A stretch of DNA of 8,460 nucleotides from an uncultured Flavobacteriales bacterium (lineage in GTDB: Bacteria; Bacteroidota; Bacteroidia; Flavobacteriales_D; Sanyastnellaceae), in assembly GCA_937897625.1 (NCBI GenBank), contig CALCNZ010000249.1, positions 1-8,460 on the forward strand, given 5' to 3'. How positions within the stretch are numbered: position 1 is the stretch's first letter; each line of letters begins with the position of its first letter. The translations under genes were made by a program, and so were the position numbers. The notes beneath the pieces are model-generated. The model saw only the letters and a program-made list of their open reading frames with translations, was not told the DNA's origin and did not search any database. This document shows positions 1 to 6,663 of the stretch, piece by piece.

Positions 1-490
1 ATTAAGTTTTGTCATCGACGCTTTGGTTCCACAAGATTTAGACTCAGACTTGGCACTCGCTCTCGTTGCCGGAATAAATACAGATCAAAGAAAAATTCCA
101 ATTGAAGTGCTCGCCCCTAGTTTCTATGTATCCTCTAATGAATTTAAATTAGACGGAACAAAAACTTCTACACTCGCTGAATCTACCCGAAACACGCTCA
201 TAAGTAAGGGAATGAGAATAGCAACAAATGAAACAGCAGCAGACTTCGTCATTTATATAAACACCACGCCCAGAGCCGGAGAAGACATTCAAGGTTTTAA
301 AGTTGCGTATATCGATGGGAAGATTACCGCTAACGACACCAAAACAAACGCATCTATTTTTGAGCACAGCATTAGCGGGGTGAAAGGTGTTCAACTCTCC
401 CATGAAAATGCTGTTCTTGAAGCTTATAAAAAAGTACGAGAAAATTTAGAATCAACATTGATAAATGAAATAATAAAAATTATTTTGTAA
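1..490 (+). CDS. C-terminal part of an unidentified protein beside an LPP20-type lipoprotein (5' end outside window)
   Basis: The frame is open from base 2 with no stop until TAA at 488-490, so the start probably lies upstream; 162 residues are visible. A TTG at 23 could initiate but has nothing to recommend it, because the frame continues to the edge. The visible part has no membrane segment. It alternates predicted strands and helices, with a stretch reading ADFVIYINTTPR followed by a glycine-rich turn, and a later stretch with KGVQLSHENA leading into a lysine/glutamate-rich C-terminal helix. From memory this resembles regions that follow LPP20-like domains in Bacteroidota envelope proteins, but I cannot name a family. 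The next gene downstream encodes an LPP20-like lipoprotein, so the two may work together at the envelope. The reading frame is secure; the function is not known. Confidence 0.75.
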   Translation, partial: LSFVIDALVPQDLDSDLALALVAGINTDQRKIPIEVLAPSFYVSSNEFKLDGTKTSTLAESTRNTLISKGMRIATNETAADFVIYINTTPRAGEDIQGFKVAYIDGKITANDTKTNASIFEHSISGVKGVQLSHENAVLEAYKKVRENLESTLINEIIKIIL

Positions 491-495
491 GTTTG
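488..495 (+). promoter_or_regulatory. Candidate Bacteroidota -7 promoter element for the LPP20-like lipoprotein gene
   Basis: TAAGTTTG matches the Bacteroidota -7 consensus TAnnTTTG at all six fixed positions. It overlaps the stop codon of the upstream gene and lies 44 bases before the ATG at 540. The nearest upstream TTG, at 458-460, is 27 bases away, longer than the usual spacing, so the -33 half is missing or weak. It suggests the lipoprotein gene can be transcribed independently of the upstream gene. Confidence 0.4.
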
Positions 496-539
496 GCATA
501 ATAACTGAAAAGAACGATTTAACTAATATCTTGACAAAA

Positions 540-1121
540 ATGAAAACACGCATTACCCTTTTAGCAATCGCTGCAATGACAATGGTTGCAATCCCTTCTT
601 GTAAAAAGAAGAAAGACGAAGTAAAAACTCCAGATCCAAAAGGAGAAGTGGTTATTAACGAATACTGTTCTGGTGACCAATACGAAAGTACAAAAGAAGC
701 TTTCCGCTCTACTGCTACCGGAGAAAGTATGGATCGCGAGACTGCCAAGAAAAAAGCTCGTTCAAACGCCATGTCGGAAATGGCTAAAACCATTAGCGCT
801 ACAATGAAAATTGTTGGAGACAACTACGTTAACTCTACTGAAGTAAACAACAAAGAAGAAGTTACCGAGTCGTTCAACGAAATGGCGCGCACTGTGGTTG
901 ACCAAGAGCTTCGTGGTTGCAAAGAACTTTGTGAGAAATTAACTCAACGCCCTGACGGAACTTATGTAAGTTATGTTGCACTTGAGTTAAGCGGAAGCAA
1001 TATCTCTGATGCATATCAAGCTGGATTGACTAAAAACGAAAAATTAAAGGCAGACTACAACTACGAGAAATTCAAAGAAACTTTCGACAAAGAAATGGAG
1101 AAACTTTCTCAAGGTAAATAA
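540..1121 (+). CDS. LPP20-like family lipoprotein
   Basis: This is a 193-residue exported lipoprotein. The ATG at 540 is preferred over the TTG at 531 because it gives a standard signal peptide: basic MKTR, a hydrophobic core over residues 5-18, and a lipobox-like AIPSC with the acylated Cys at 21. The Cys is followed by KKKKDE, which loosely recalls the lysine/acidic lipoprotein surface-export signals described in Bacteroidota; surface exposure is only inferred. Residues 65-150 have the LPP20 pattern: an alanine/lysine helix (RETAKKKARSNAMSEMAK), then a VVDQELRGCKEL segment, then DGTYVSYVALEL. LPP20-like domains occur in outer-membrane lipoproteins; their biochemical role is poorly defined. 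A charged, probably helical tail ends the protein. All seven arginine codons are CGC or CGT, unlike the mixed AGA/CGN use in the next gene, which suggests high expression. A strong terminator follows. Confidence 0.8.
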   Translation: MKTRITLLAIAAMTMVAIPSCKKKKDEVKTPDPKGEVVINEYCSGDQYESTKEAFRSTATGESMDRETAKKKARSNAMSEMAKTISATMKIVGDNYVNSTEVNNKEEVTESFNEMARTVVDQELRGCKELCEKLTQRPDGTYVSYVALELSGSNISDAYQAGLTKNEKLKADYNYEKFKETFDKEMEKLSQGK

Positions 1122-1135
1122 TCTTAACCCACTTT

Positions 1136-1165
1136 AAAAAGGTCACCTCGGTGACCTTTTTTTTT
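1136..1165 (+). terminator. Strong rho-independent terminator after the LPP20-like lipoprotein gene
   Basis: A perfect six-base-pair stem (GGTCAC at 1141-1146, GTGACC at 1151-1156) closes the loop CTCG. It is followed by nine T residues (1157-1165) and preceded by five A residues that can extend the stem. This is a textbook intrinsic terminator 14 bases after the lipoprotein stop codon. The T-tract ends only four bases before the start codon of the next gene, so it also occupies the place where that gene's leader and ribosome-binding region should be. Confidence 0.9.
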
Positions 1166-1169
1166 CACC

Positions 1170-2516
1170 ATGAAATTAATTCCAACTCTTTTATTAGTTC
1201 TTAGCTTTTCGATTGGATTCGGACAATCCAGTCTGAAACTTCATGTTGAAAATATTCCTGTACAAAATTCCAAAAAAGTATTTTTAGAAGCCTTTGAAAA
1301 AGATCAATGGCAAATACTTTCCACATCTGATTTAGATGCTAACGGATCAGTAGCCATCACATTCACCCCCATTCACATTGGCCAATACCGCCTAAGATTC
1401 ACAGGCAATGCCAAGTCTTGGACTGACTTTTACATCAATCCAAAAACACTTCCGAAATCAATTGATTTATCGCTTGATTATTCCAAATTGAACGGACTTC
1501 CAACTTCTCTTTGCAACTCAACGGAACAATCAGATTATGTTGCTTTAGCTACGCTTTATGCAGATCAACAAGTCATCTACGACAGCTACAAATCAATAAC
1601 GCATCCCACTTTTTTAAGCAAGCAAAAAATCATCAATAACAGCCTTCTATACAATTCATTGAAGGACAAGACATCTGCGGTTTACGCAGAATTCGGCCCT
1701 CTTTTCATGAGACGCCTCCCGCATGACTTGGTACAATTCGATAGCACTGTTTACTTCAAGCATTTTCTCGGAAACGTAGATTACAACAATGAAGTTATTC
1801 TATTTCATTACGCATTCGTTCGCGGCTTGAATCAATACTTCAATCAACTTTACAAAGCATACCCTAAAGAATACGCCCAGAAATTCACAGATGAATTATT
1901 GGGACGAATGGGAGAAAACGAAACGATGAACCAATTCCTACATTCTTTCGTGTTGAATAAAATGCTCGACTATAAAAATGAAGAGGGACTCACCTACTAC
2001 CTGAACAACTACGCCGACGGATGTTCTGACAATTCTTCGTTCAGTGTAAACACAAAAAATCTTATTGAGTCTCTAAAAAATTGCACGCCAGGAAAAAAAG
2101 CAGCTGAACTGAAATATCCGAACGCCGAAGGGAAAATTATTTCATTGGAAGAAACGTGCAAGAAGAATAAAATAACCCTTGTTATGTTCTGGAGAAGCAG
2201 CTGCTCACACTGCGAAGAATTTCATCCTCAGCTCCAGGAAATATACAATAAATACCATAGCAAAGGCCTTGAGGTATACGCGATTTCAATTGACAAGGAA
2301 GAGGCTCCATGGAAAAATCACCTTGCAACACACCAACAGCCTTGGATTAACGTCCTACCTCCAATGGACAAACGTCCTTTCCTAGCAAAGCACTACCCTT
2401 CCCCTTCTACTCCTACGCTTATCGCTCTCGATTCAAACATGAAAGTGATTAGTAGACTCATTATGAGAAGTAAGTTGGAAAATTTCCTAGAAGAAAATAA
2501 GGCTTATTTTGAATAA
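1170..2516 (+). CDS. Periplasmic TlpA/ResA-like thioredoxin-fold protein with long N-terminal extension
   Basis: A 448-residue exported protein. Residues 1-19 form a signal peptide (MKLIPTLLLVLSFSIGFGQ) with no lipobox cysteine, so it is probably soluble in the periplasm. Residues of about 22-110 look like the beta-rich DUF4369-type domain often fused to TlpA proteins in Bacteroidota. About 120-300 are mainly helical and lack a motif I recognise. About 308-448 form a TlpA/ResA-type thioredoxin domain: active site CSHC at 345-348 in the context FWRSSCSHCEEF, and the cis-proline at P415 in STPT. Family members reduce periplasmic disulfides, for example in cytochrome c maturation; the substrate here is unknown. 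The start at 1170 is well supported because it alone encodes the full signal peptide and no other start codon lies within it. It begins immediately after the upstream terminator and I find no -7 element before it, so how it is transcribed is unclear. Arginine codons are mixed AGA and CGN. Confidence 0.85.
   Translation: MKLIPTLLLVLSFSIGFGQSSLKLHVENIPVQNSKKVFLEAFEKDQWQILSTSDLDANGSVAITFTPIHIGQYRLRFTGNAKSWTDFYINPKTLPKSIDLSLDYSKLNGLPTSLCNSTEQSDYVALATLYADQQVIYDSYKSITHPTFLSKQKIINNSLLYNSLKDKTSAVYAEFGPLFMRRLPHDLVQFDSTVYFKHFLGNVDYNNEVILFHYAFVRGLNQYFNQLYKAYPKEYAQKFTDELLGRMGENETMNQFLHSFVLNKMLDYKNEEGLTYYLNNYADGCSDNSSFSVNTKNLIESLKNCTPGKKAAELKYPNAEGKIISLEETCKKNKITLVMFWRSSCSHCEEFHPQLQEIYNKYHSKGLEVYAISIDKEEAPWKNHLATHQQPWINVLPPMDKRPFLAKHYPSPSTPTLIALDSNMKVISRLIMRSKLENFLEENKAYFE
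2494..2510. promoter_or_regulatory. 17-base perfect palindrome just upstream of the purA promoter
   Basis: AAAATAAG, a central G, and CTTATTTT form a perfect inverted repeat. It lies within the last codons of the TlpA-like gene and ends 11 bases before the purA -7 element, where a -33 element would be expected. It could be an operator for a dimeric regulator. As RNA it would be only a weak, all-AT hairpin, so it is a poor terminator. Function is inferred from position only, and AT-rich sequence makes chance palindromes fairly common. Confidence 0.3.
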
Positions 2517-2521
2517 CCCAC

Positions 2522-2529
2522 TACTTTTG
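2522..2529 (+). promoter_or_regulatory. Bacteroidota -7 promoter element of purA
   Basis: TACTTTTG matches TAnnTTTG fully and ends 16 bases before the purA ATG at 2546. The same octamer occurs on the other strand 17 bases before the glyA ATG. This spacing implies a short leader of roughly ten bases. No TTG is found 17-23 bases upstream; that position is taken by the palindrome at 2494-2510. Confidence 0.65.
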
Positions 2530-2545
2530 TGCTTTACAAATCAGA

Positions 2546-3814
2546 ATGAGCAAAGTAGACGTATTGTTAGGCCTTCAATGGGGCGATGAAGGAAAAGGAA
2601 AAATTGTCGACGTATTAACTCCGAAATACGACATTGTAGCCAGATTTCAAGGTGGACCGAATGCCGGACACACCCTCGAATTTAACGGAACGAAACACGT
2701 TCTTCATACCATTCCAAGTGGAATTTTTCATAACCATGTCACCAATGTAGTTGGAAATGGTGTTGTGATTGACCCAATCGTTTTCGCGCTTGAAATAGAA
2801 AAGCTCTCAGCAAAGAATGTAGATGTTGCAGCTCGACTTCTTATCTCGAAAAAAGCACACCTCATACTTCCAACTCACAAACTTCTAGATGCTGCTTCAG
2901 AAGCAGAAAAAGGGAAGTCTAAAATTGGATCAACACTGAAAGGAATTGGTCCAACTTACATGGATAAAACAGGGCGTAATGGCCTTCGAATCGGAGATAT
3001 TCTATCAGAAAATTTCACCGAGAAATACAACACGCTGGTTGAAAAGCACAAAAAAATGCTTTCGCATTTTCAATTCGAATATTCCTTAGACGAAATGGAA
3101 GCGGCTTGGTTCAAAGGAATTGAAGTGCTGAAAACATTAACTTTCATAGACAGCGAAAACTACTTGCATAAAGCCATTCGCGAAGACAAGAAGATTTTAG
3201 CAGAAGGTGCACAAGGTTCGCTTCTCGATATTGATTTCGGATCATATCCTTTTGTTACTTCAAGTAACACGGTTGCTGCCGGAGCTTGCACCGGATTGGG
3301 CATTGCACCGAATTCAATTGGATCTGCATTCGGAATCTTCAAAGCGTATTGCACACGCGTTGGTAGCGGTCCTTTTCCAACTGAATTAGAAAATGAAGTG
3401 GGCGAAAGAATGCGCAAAGAAGGAAACGAATTCGGATCTACAACAGGACGCGCGCGCAGATGCGGCTGGTTAGACATACCCGCTCTTCGCTATGCTTGCC
3501 GCCTGAATGGAATTACGGAATTATACATGATGAAAGCAGATGTGCTGAGCATTTTTGAAGAAATTCACGTGTGTACGCATTACGGCATCAACGGTGTTCA
3601 AACCGATGAAATGCCTTACGATTTATTAGACGGAAAAGTTGAGCCGGTATATACTTCCCTCAAAGGATGGAATACCGACCTAACTAAAATCAGAACCATT
3701 GAAGAATTTCCACAAGAACTTTCAGATTACATAGCATTCATTGAGAAGCAATTGGAAATTCCAATCACCTATGTATCCGTTGGACCAGACCGTGAGCAAA
3801 CCATTGTTAGATAA
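2546..3814 (+). CDS. purA: Adenylosuccinate synthetase
   Basis: PurA catalyses the GTP-dependent joining of IMP and aspartate to adenylosuccinate, the first committed step from IMP to AMP, in the cytoplasm. The 422-residue protein is full length; the E. coli enzyme is slightly longer at about 430. Family signatures appear in order: the GTP-binding loop GDEGKGK at 13-19, with D14 equivalent to the catalytic aspartate; GGPNAGHT at 36-43, with H42 as catalytic histidine; GSTLKGIGPTY at 128-138; EGAQGSLLDIDFGSYPFVTS at 220-239; RVGSGPFPTE at 271-280; TTGRARRCGWLD at 299-310 for IMP and aspartate contacts; KADVL at 330-334, the guanine-specificity K-x-D; and SVGPDR near the end. The ATG at 2546 gives the usual short N-terminus before the loop and has a -7 element in front. 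The OstA-like gene starts inside its 3' end, so the two are probably co-transcribed. Confidence 0.98.
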   Translation: MSKVDVLLGLQWGDEGKGKIVDVLTPKYDIVARFQGGPNAGHTLEFNGTKHVLHTIPSGIFHNHVTNVVGNGVVIDPIVFALEIEKLSAKNVDVAARLLISKKAHLILPTHKLLDAASEAEKGKSKIGSTLKGIGPTYMDKTGRNGLRIGDILSENFTEKYNTLVEKHKKMLSHFQFEYSLDEMEAAWFKGIEVLKTLTFIDSENYLHKAIREDKKILAEGAQGSLLDIDFGSYPFVTSSNTVAAGACTGLGIAPNSIGSAFGIFKAYCTRVGSGPFPTELENEVGERMRKEGNEFGSTTGRARRCGWLDIPALRYACRLNGITELYMMKADVLSIFEEIHVCTHYGINGVQTDEMPYDLLDGKVEPVYTSLKGWNTDLTKIRTIEEFPQELSDYIAFIEKQLEIPITYVSVGPDREQTIVR

Positions 3815-5360
3815 ACTCCAAACAATACACACCTTCGTTAAAATAGTTCTTGTTGCGCTTTCCGTTTTTCTGATTACGCAGAAGACCACGGCTCAAGCCA
3901 AACACGTGCAATTGGTGCATGCCGACAAAATTGCATTCAATAAAAATTTAATCAACGGTCAGCGACTAATTGGAAACGTTCATTTAAATTTCGACGGAAC
4001 GAATTTCTATTGCGACTCGGCCTATAAATTCAACAACGGAAATTTTCAAGCATTCGGAAACATACGAGTAAACAAGCCTGGAGAATACACGATCTCTGGA
4101 AAGAAATTATTTTTCACAGACGCTACACAATCCGCTACACTCAACGAAAACTGCGTCTTTTCGGACGGTGCAATGACGCTGACTTCACCAAACATGGCTT
4201 ATAACATGAAAACTGAAGTAGCCACTTACACGGGCGGCGGCAAGGTTGTTTCCAGTAAAAACAACAATGAATTAGTTTCCCAAACCGGACGCTACCACAG
4301 TCCTTCCAACAACTTCACTTTCCGAAGAAAAGTAACTGTTAAAAACAAAGATTATACAGTTGTTTCAGACACCATGCTATACAATACAGTTACAGAGATT
4401 TCTTACTTCTTTGGCCCTACGACCATAACTGGAAAAGAAGTTGAAATCCTTTGTGAAAACGGCTACTTCAATTCGAAAACTGAAACTTGCAGTTTCAAGA
4501 AAAATGCCCGTGTAAAATCAAAAGAGCAAACCCTTTTCGGAGACAGTATTTTTTACAATGGAAAAGAAAAATGGGGAGAAGCTTTCAAAAACGTAATTAT
4601 CGTTGACAACAACTCTGACTTAACCATTCGCGGCGAATATGGCAGGCACGAAGAGAACAATAAAATTTCTTGGGTAACAGGAAGAAGCATGCTTGAGAAA
4701 ATACTTGAAAACAAAGACACACTTTTCATTGCAGCAGATACACTTTTTGCAAGAAAAACAAACGTCGAACAAAGAGACATTAAAGCCTACCACCATGTTC
4801 TTCTTTTCAGCAAAGACATGCAAGGCAAGTGCGATTCGCTGTCGCTTTCGGAGTCTGATTCTATTATGCGCATGTTCTACTCTCCAGTTTTATGGAACGA
4901 CGCCAATCAGCTCACTGGATCCGAGATGAATCTTCATTTTAAAAACGATTCTTTGGACTTTCTATTTGTTCCCGAAAAAAGTTTTATCGCTTCAGAAGTG
5001 GTGCCCGGATATTTCAACCAGATCAAAGGGAAATCGCTGAATGGAAAATTCATTAAAAACGATCTTCACGAAGTTCAAATAAAAGGGAATGGACAACTCG
5101 CCTATTTCTCTACCGAAGAAAAAAATAACCGAACCAAACTTTCAGGTCTTAACCGGACCGACTGTTCGAATATTCGTATTGAGTTGAAAGAAAAATCTAT
5201 TCAAAAAGTAACGTTAGAAAACGAGCCGAACAGCCTTTATAACAGCATAACTAAAGCCAAAGCCACTCAATTTAAATTAGAAGAATTTACGTGGCGCGAA
5301 AAAGAACGTCCGCATTCGAAAGAAGATCTTTTGAAATTACGCGAAGAGTGGACGCGCTGA
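3771..5360 (+). CDS. OstA-like protein (LptA/LptD N-terminal-type beta-jellyroll), probable LPS transport
   Basis: A 529-residue exported protein. Residues of about 24-36 are the hydrophobic core of a signal peptide, with probable cleavage after TTAQ at 42. The mature N-terminal half has the repeated short strands of the OstA/LptA fold: RLIGNVHLNF, FYCDSAYKF, FQAFGNIRV and YTISGKKLFF between residues 65 and 115. Similar units recur to about 300 (for example FGDSIFY at 256-262). In proteobacteria this fold forms the periplasmic bridge carrying lipopolysaccharide to the outer membrane; Bacteroidota carry long OstA-like proteins presumed to act likewise. The C-terminal end, EEFTWREKERPHSKEDLL, resembles the ending I associate with this family. 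The start is uncertain: ATG 3771 is the first ATG and overlaps purA by 44 bases, giving a long n-region; TTG 3804 would give a more usual signal peptide; TTG 3741 is unlikely. Its 3' end overlaps glyA on the other strand. Confidence 0.85.
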   Translation: MYPLDQTVSKPLLDKLQTIHTFVKIVLVALSVFLITQKTTAQAKHVQLVHADKIAFNKNLINGQRLIGNVHLNFDGTNFYCDSAYKFNNGNFQAFGNIRVNKPGEYTISGKKLFFTDATQSATLNENCVFSDGAMTLTSPNMAYNMKTEVATYTGGGKVVSSKNNNELVSQTGRYHSPSNNFTFRRKVTVKNKDYTVVSDTMLYNTVTEISYFFGPTTITGKEVEILCENGYFNSKTETCSFKKNARVKSKEQTLFGDSIFYNGKEKWGEAFKNVIIVDNNSDLTIRGEYGRHEENNKISWVTGRSMLEKILENKDTLFIAADTLFARKTNVEQRDIKAYHHVLLFSKDMQGKCDSLSLSESDSIMRMFYSPVLWNDANQLTGSEMNLHFKNDSLDFLFVPEKSFIASEVVPGYFNQIKGKSLNGKFIKNDLHEVQIKGNGQLAYFSTEEKNNRTKLSGLNRTDCSNIRIELKEKSIQKVTLENEPNSLYNSITKAKATQFKLEEFTWREKERPHSKEDLLKLREEWTR

Positions 5361-6605
5361 CATTTGCTCGTGCACTTCCATTTTCACCGCACGAATAACA
5401 TCTTCATTCGAAGCATTTGATATGACTTTGTCAATGGCGTTCGCTACGAAAATCATATCATTCGTATTCAATCCGCGCGTTGTAATTGCAGGTGTTCCAA
5501 TTCGAATTCCACTGGTTACAAAAGGAGACTTGTCGTCAAATGGAACCATGTTCTTGTTCACAGTTATTTCAGCACTTACTAAAGCTTGCTCCGCGTCTTT
5601 TCCCGATATATTTTTATTTCGAAGATCTATGAGAAAACAGTGGTTATCAGTTCCGCCGGAAACAATTTCATATCCTTTGGCTAAAAGATGATCTGCAAGT
5701 GCACTTGCATTCGCCATCACCTGCTTTCCGTACACCTTGAAATTTTCCGTAAGTGCTTCATTGAAAGCGACCGCCTTGGCTGCAATAACGTGTTCCAAAG
5801 GACCACCTTGCATACCCGGAAACACACCACTATCTAGAACTGAAGAGAGCGAACGAACCTCACCCTTCATTGTCTTTAAACCCAAAGGATTTGGAACATC
5901 ATTTCCAACCATAATTACCCCACCTCTTGGGCCGCGTAAAGTTTTATGGGTGGTGGAAGTCACGATATGACAATGAGGAAACGGATGGTTCAACAAACCA
6001 GCTGCTATTAATCCGGCTGGATGAGATATATCTGCCATAAGGATTGCACCAACTTCATCAGCAATCGCACGGAAAGCCGCATAGTCCCAATCTCGACTGT
6101 AGGCACTGGCACCGCAGATTAAAAGTTTTGGTTTGCATTCAAGCGCCTTCTCACGCACTTTATTCATATCTACTCGACCGGTTTCTCTTTCTACTCCGTA
6201 AAAAAACGGACGATAGAGTTTTCCCGAGTAGTTCACTGGCGAACCGTGTGTAAGATGTCCTCCTTGCGAAAGATCTAATCCTAAAATAGCATCGCCCGGA
6301 TTTAATATTGCAAGCATAACCGCGCTATTGGCATTGGCACCACTATGCGGCTGAACGTTCGCCCAAGAAGCACCGAAAAGTTGTTTCAAACGATCAATGG
6401 CAATTTGCTCCACTTCATCTACCACTTCGCAACCGCCGTAATAGCGTTTTTTGGGAAGTCCTTCAGCGTATTTATTCGTCAACACAGAACCCATTGCCTG
6501 CATTACTTCTTCACTAACATAATTTTCAGAAGCAATGAGCTCTACTCCGTTGGTTTGACGAACTCTTTCGCGTTCAATTAAGTCGAAAATAATTTGATCT
6601 TTCAT
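5337..6605 (-). CDS. glyA: Serine hydroxymethyltransferase
   Basis: GlyA is a PLP enzyme of the cytoplasm that interconverts serine and glycine while charging tetrahydrofolate to 5,10-methylene-THF, the main one-carbon source for purine, thymidylate and methionine synthesis. The 422-residue product is of normal length for the family (E. coli 417). Visible signatures are ELIASENYVS at 22-31, YAEGLPKKRYYGG at 46-58, QPHSGANAN at 85-93, ADISHPAG at 191-198 with the aspartate that contacts the PLP ring nitrogen, TTHKTLRGPRGG at 218-229 with Schiff-base lysine K221, and SGIRIGTPA at 365-373 with the carboxylate-binding arginine R368. The ATG at 6605 is chosen over an in-frame GTG at 6635 because its product begins like known GlyA proteins and the -7 element lies between the two. 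It runs opposite to its neighbours, divergent from the YD-like gene and overlapping the OstA-like gene tail to tail. Confidence 0.98.
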   Translation of the reverse strand: MKDQIIFDLIERERVRQTNGVELIASENYVSEEVMQAMGSVLTNKYAEGLPKKRYYGGCEVVDEVEQIAIDRLKQLFGASWANVQPHSGANANSAVMLAILNPGDAILGLDLSQGGHLTHGSPVNYSGKLYRPFFYGVERETGRVDMNKVREKALECKPKLLICGASAYSRDWDYAAFRAIADEVGAILMADISHPAGLIAAGLLNHPFPHCHIVTSTTHKTLRGPRGGVIMVGNDVPNPLGLKTMKGEVRSLSSVLDSGVFPGMQGGPLEHVIAAKAVAFNEALTENFKVYGKQVMANASALADHLLAKGYEIVSGGTDNHCFLIDLRNKNISGKDAEQALVSAEITVNKNMVPFDDKSPFVTSGIRIGTPAITTRGLNTNDMIFVANAIDKVISNASNEDVIRAVKMEVHEQMSARPLFA

Positions 6606-6622
6606 TTTGAAATTGTGTGGGC

Positions 6623-6630
6623 CAAAAGTA
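6623..6630 (-). promoter_or_regulatory. Bacteroidota -7 promoter element of glyA
   Basis: Read on the minus strand this is TACTTTTG, a full TAnnTTTG match and identical to the purA element. It ends 17 bases before the glyA ATG at 6605, nearly the same spacing as purA (16). Its upstream edge overlaps a ten-base palindrome, TAAGCACTTA (6629-6638). No -33 TTG is seen at the usual distance on the minus strand. Confidence 0.65.
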
Positions 6631-6638
6631 AGCACTTA
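6629..6638. promoter_or_regulatory. Ten-base palindrome overlapping the glyA -7 element
   Basis: TAAG-CA-CTTA is an inverted repeat that shares two bases with the glyA -7 element. On the minus strand its surroundings read AATAAGTGCTTACTTTTG, which resembles AATAAGGCTTATTTTG upstream of purA. It could be an operator, but it is short and AT-rich, so a chance origin is quite possible. Confidence 0.2.
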
Positions 6639-6651
6639 TTCACTTCGGTTT

Positions 6652-6659
6652 TATGTTTG
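6652..6659 (+). promoter_or_regulatory. Bacteroidota -7 promoter element of the YD-like gene pair
   Basis: TATGTTTG matches TAnnTTTG at all fixed positions and ends only four bases before the ATG at 6664. Because transcription normally starts a few bases after this element, the mRNA should begin at or next to that ATG, making it leaderless, or have a very short leader if the in-frame ATG at 6676 is used. No -33 TTG is present at the usual distance. Confidence 0.55.
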
Positions 6660-6663
6660 CATT

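Noticed and set aside
452..823. 123-codon open frame on the minus strand across the first two genes
   Set aside because: It is antisense to the LPP20-like lipoprotein, including its signal peptide. The hydrophobic residues arise from the reverse of lysine and glutamate codons, and no promoter or motif supports it.
2494..2510. The palindrome before purA as a terminator for the TlpA-like gene
   Set aside because: The stem is all A-T apart from the centre, lies inside the coding sequence, and is followed by GAATAACCC, not a T-tract.
3160..3477. 105-codon open frame on the minus strand within purA
   Set aside because: It lies wholly inside a conserved purA region, has no family signature, and is explained as a shadow of the purA codons.
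6603..6635. Extension of glyA to an in-frame GTG at 6635 on the minus strand
   Set aside because: The added peptide is unlike GlyA N-termini, and the likely -7 element at 6623-6630 would fall inside the coding region. The ATG at 6605 fits both the protein family and the promoter.
6607..6663. Extension of the YD-like gene upstream to a TTG at 6607
   Set aside because: It would put 19 non-signal residues in front of the signal peptide and include both promoter elements in the coding sequence.
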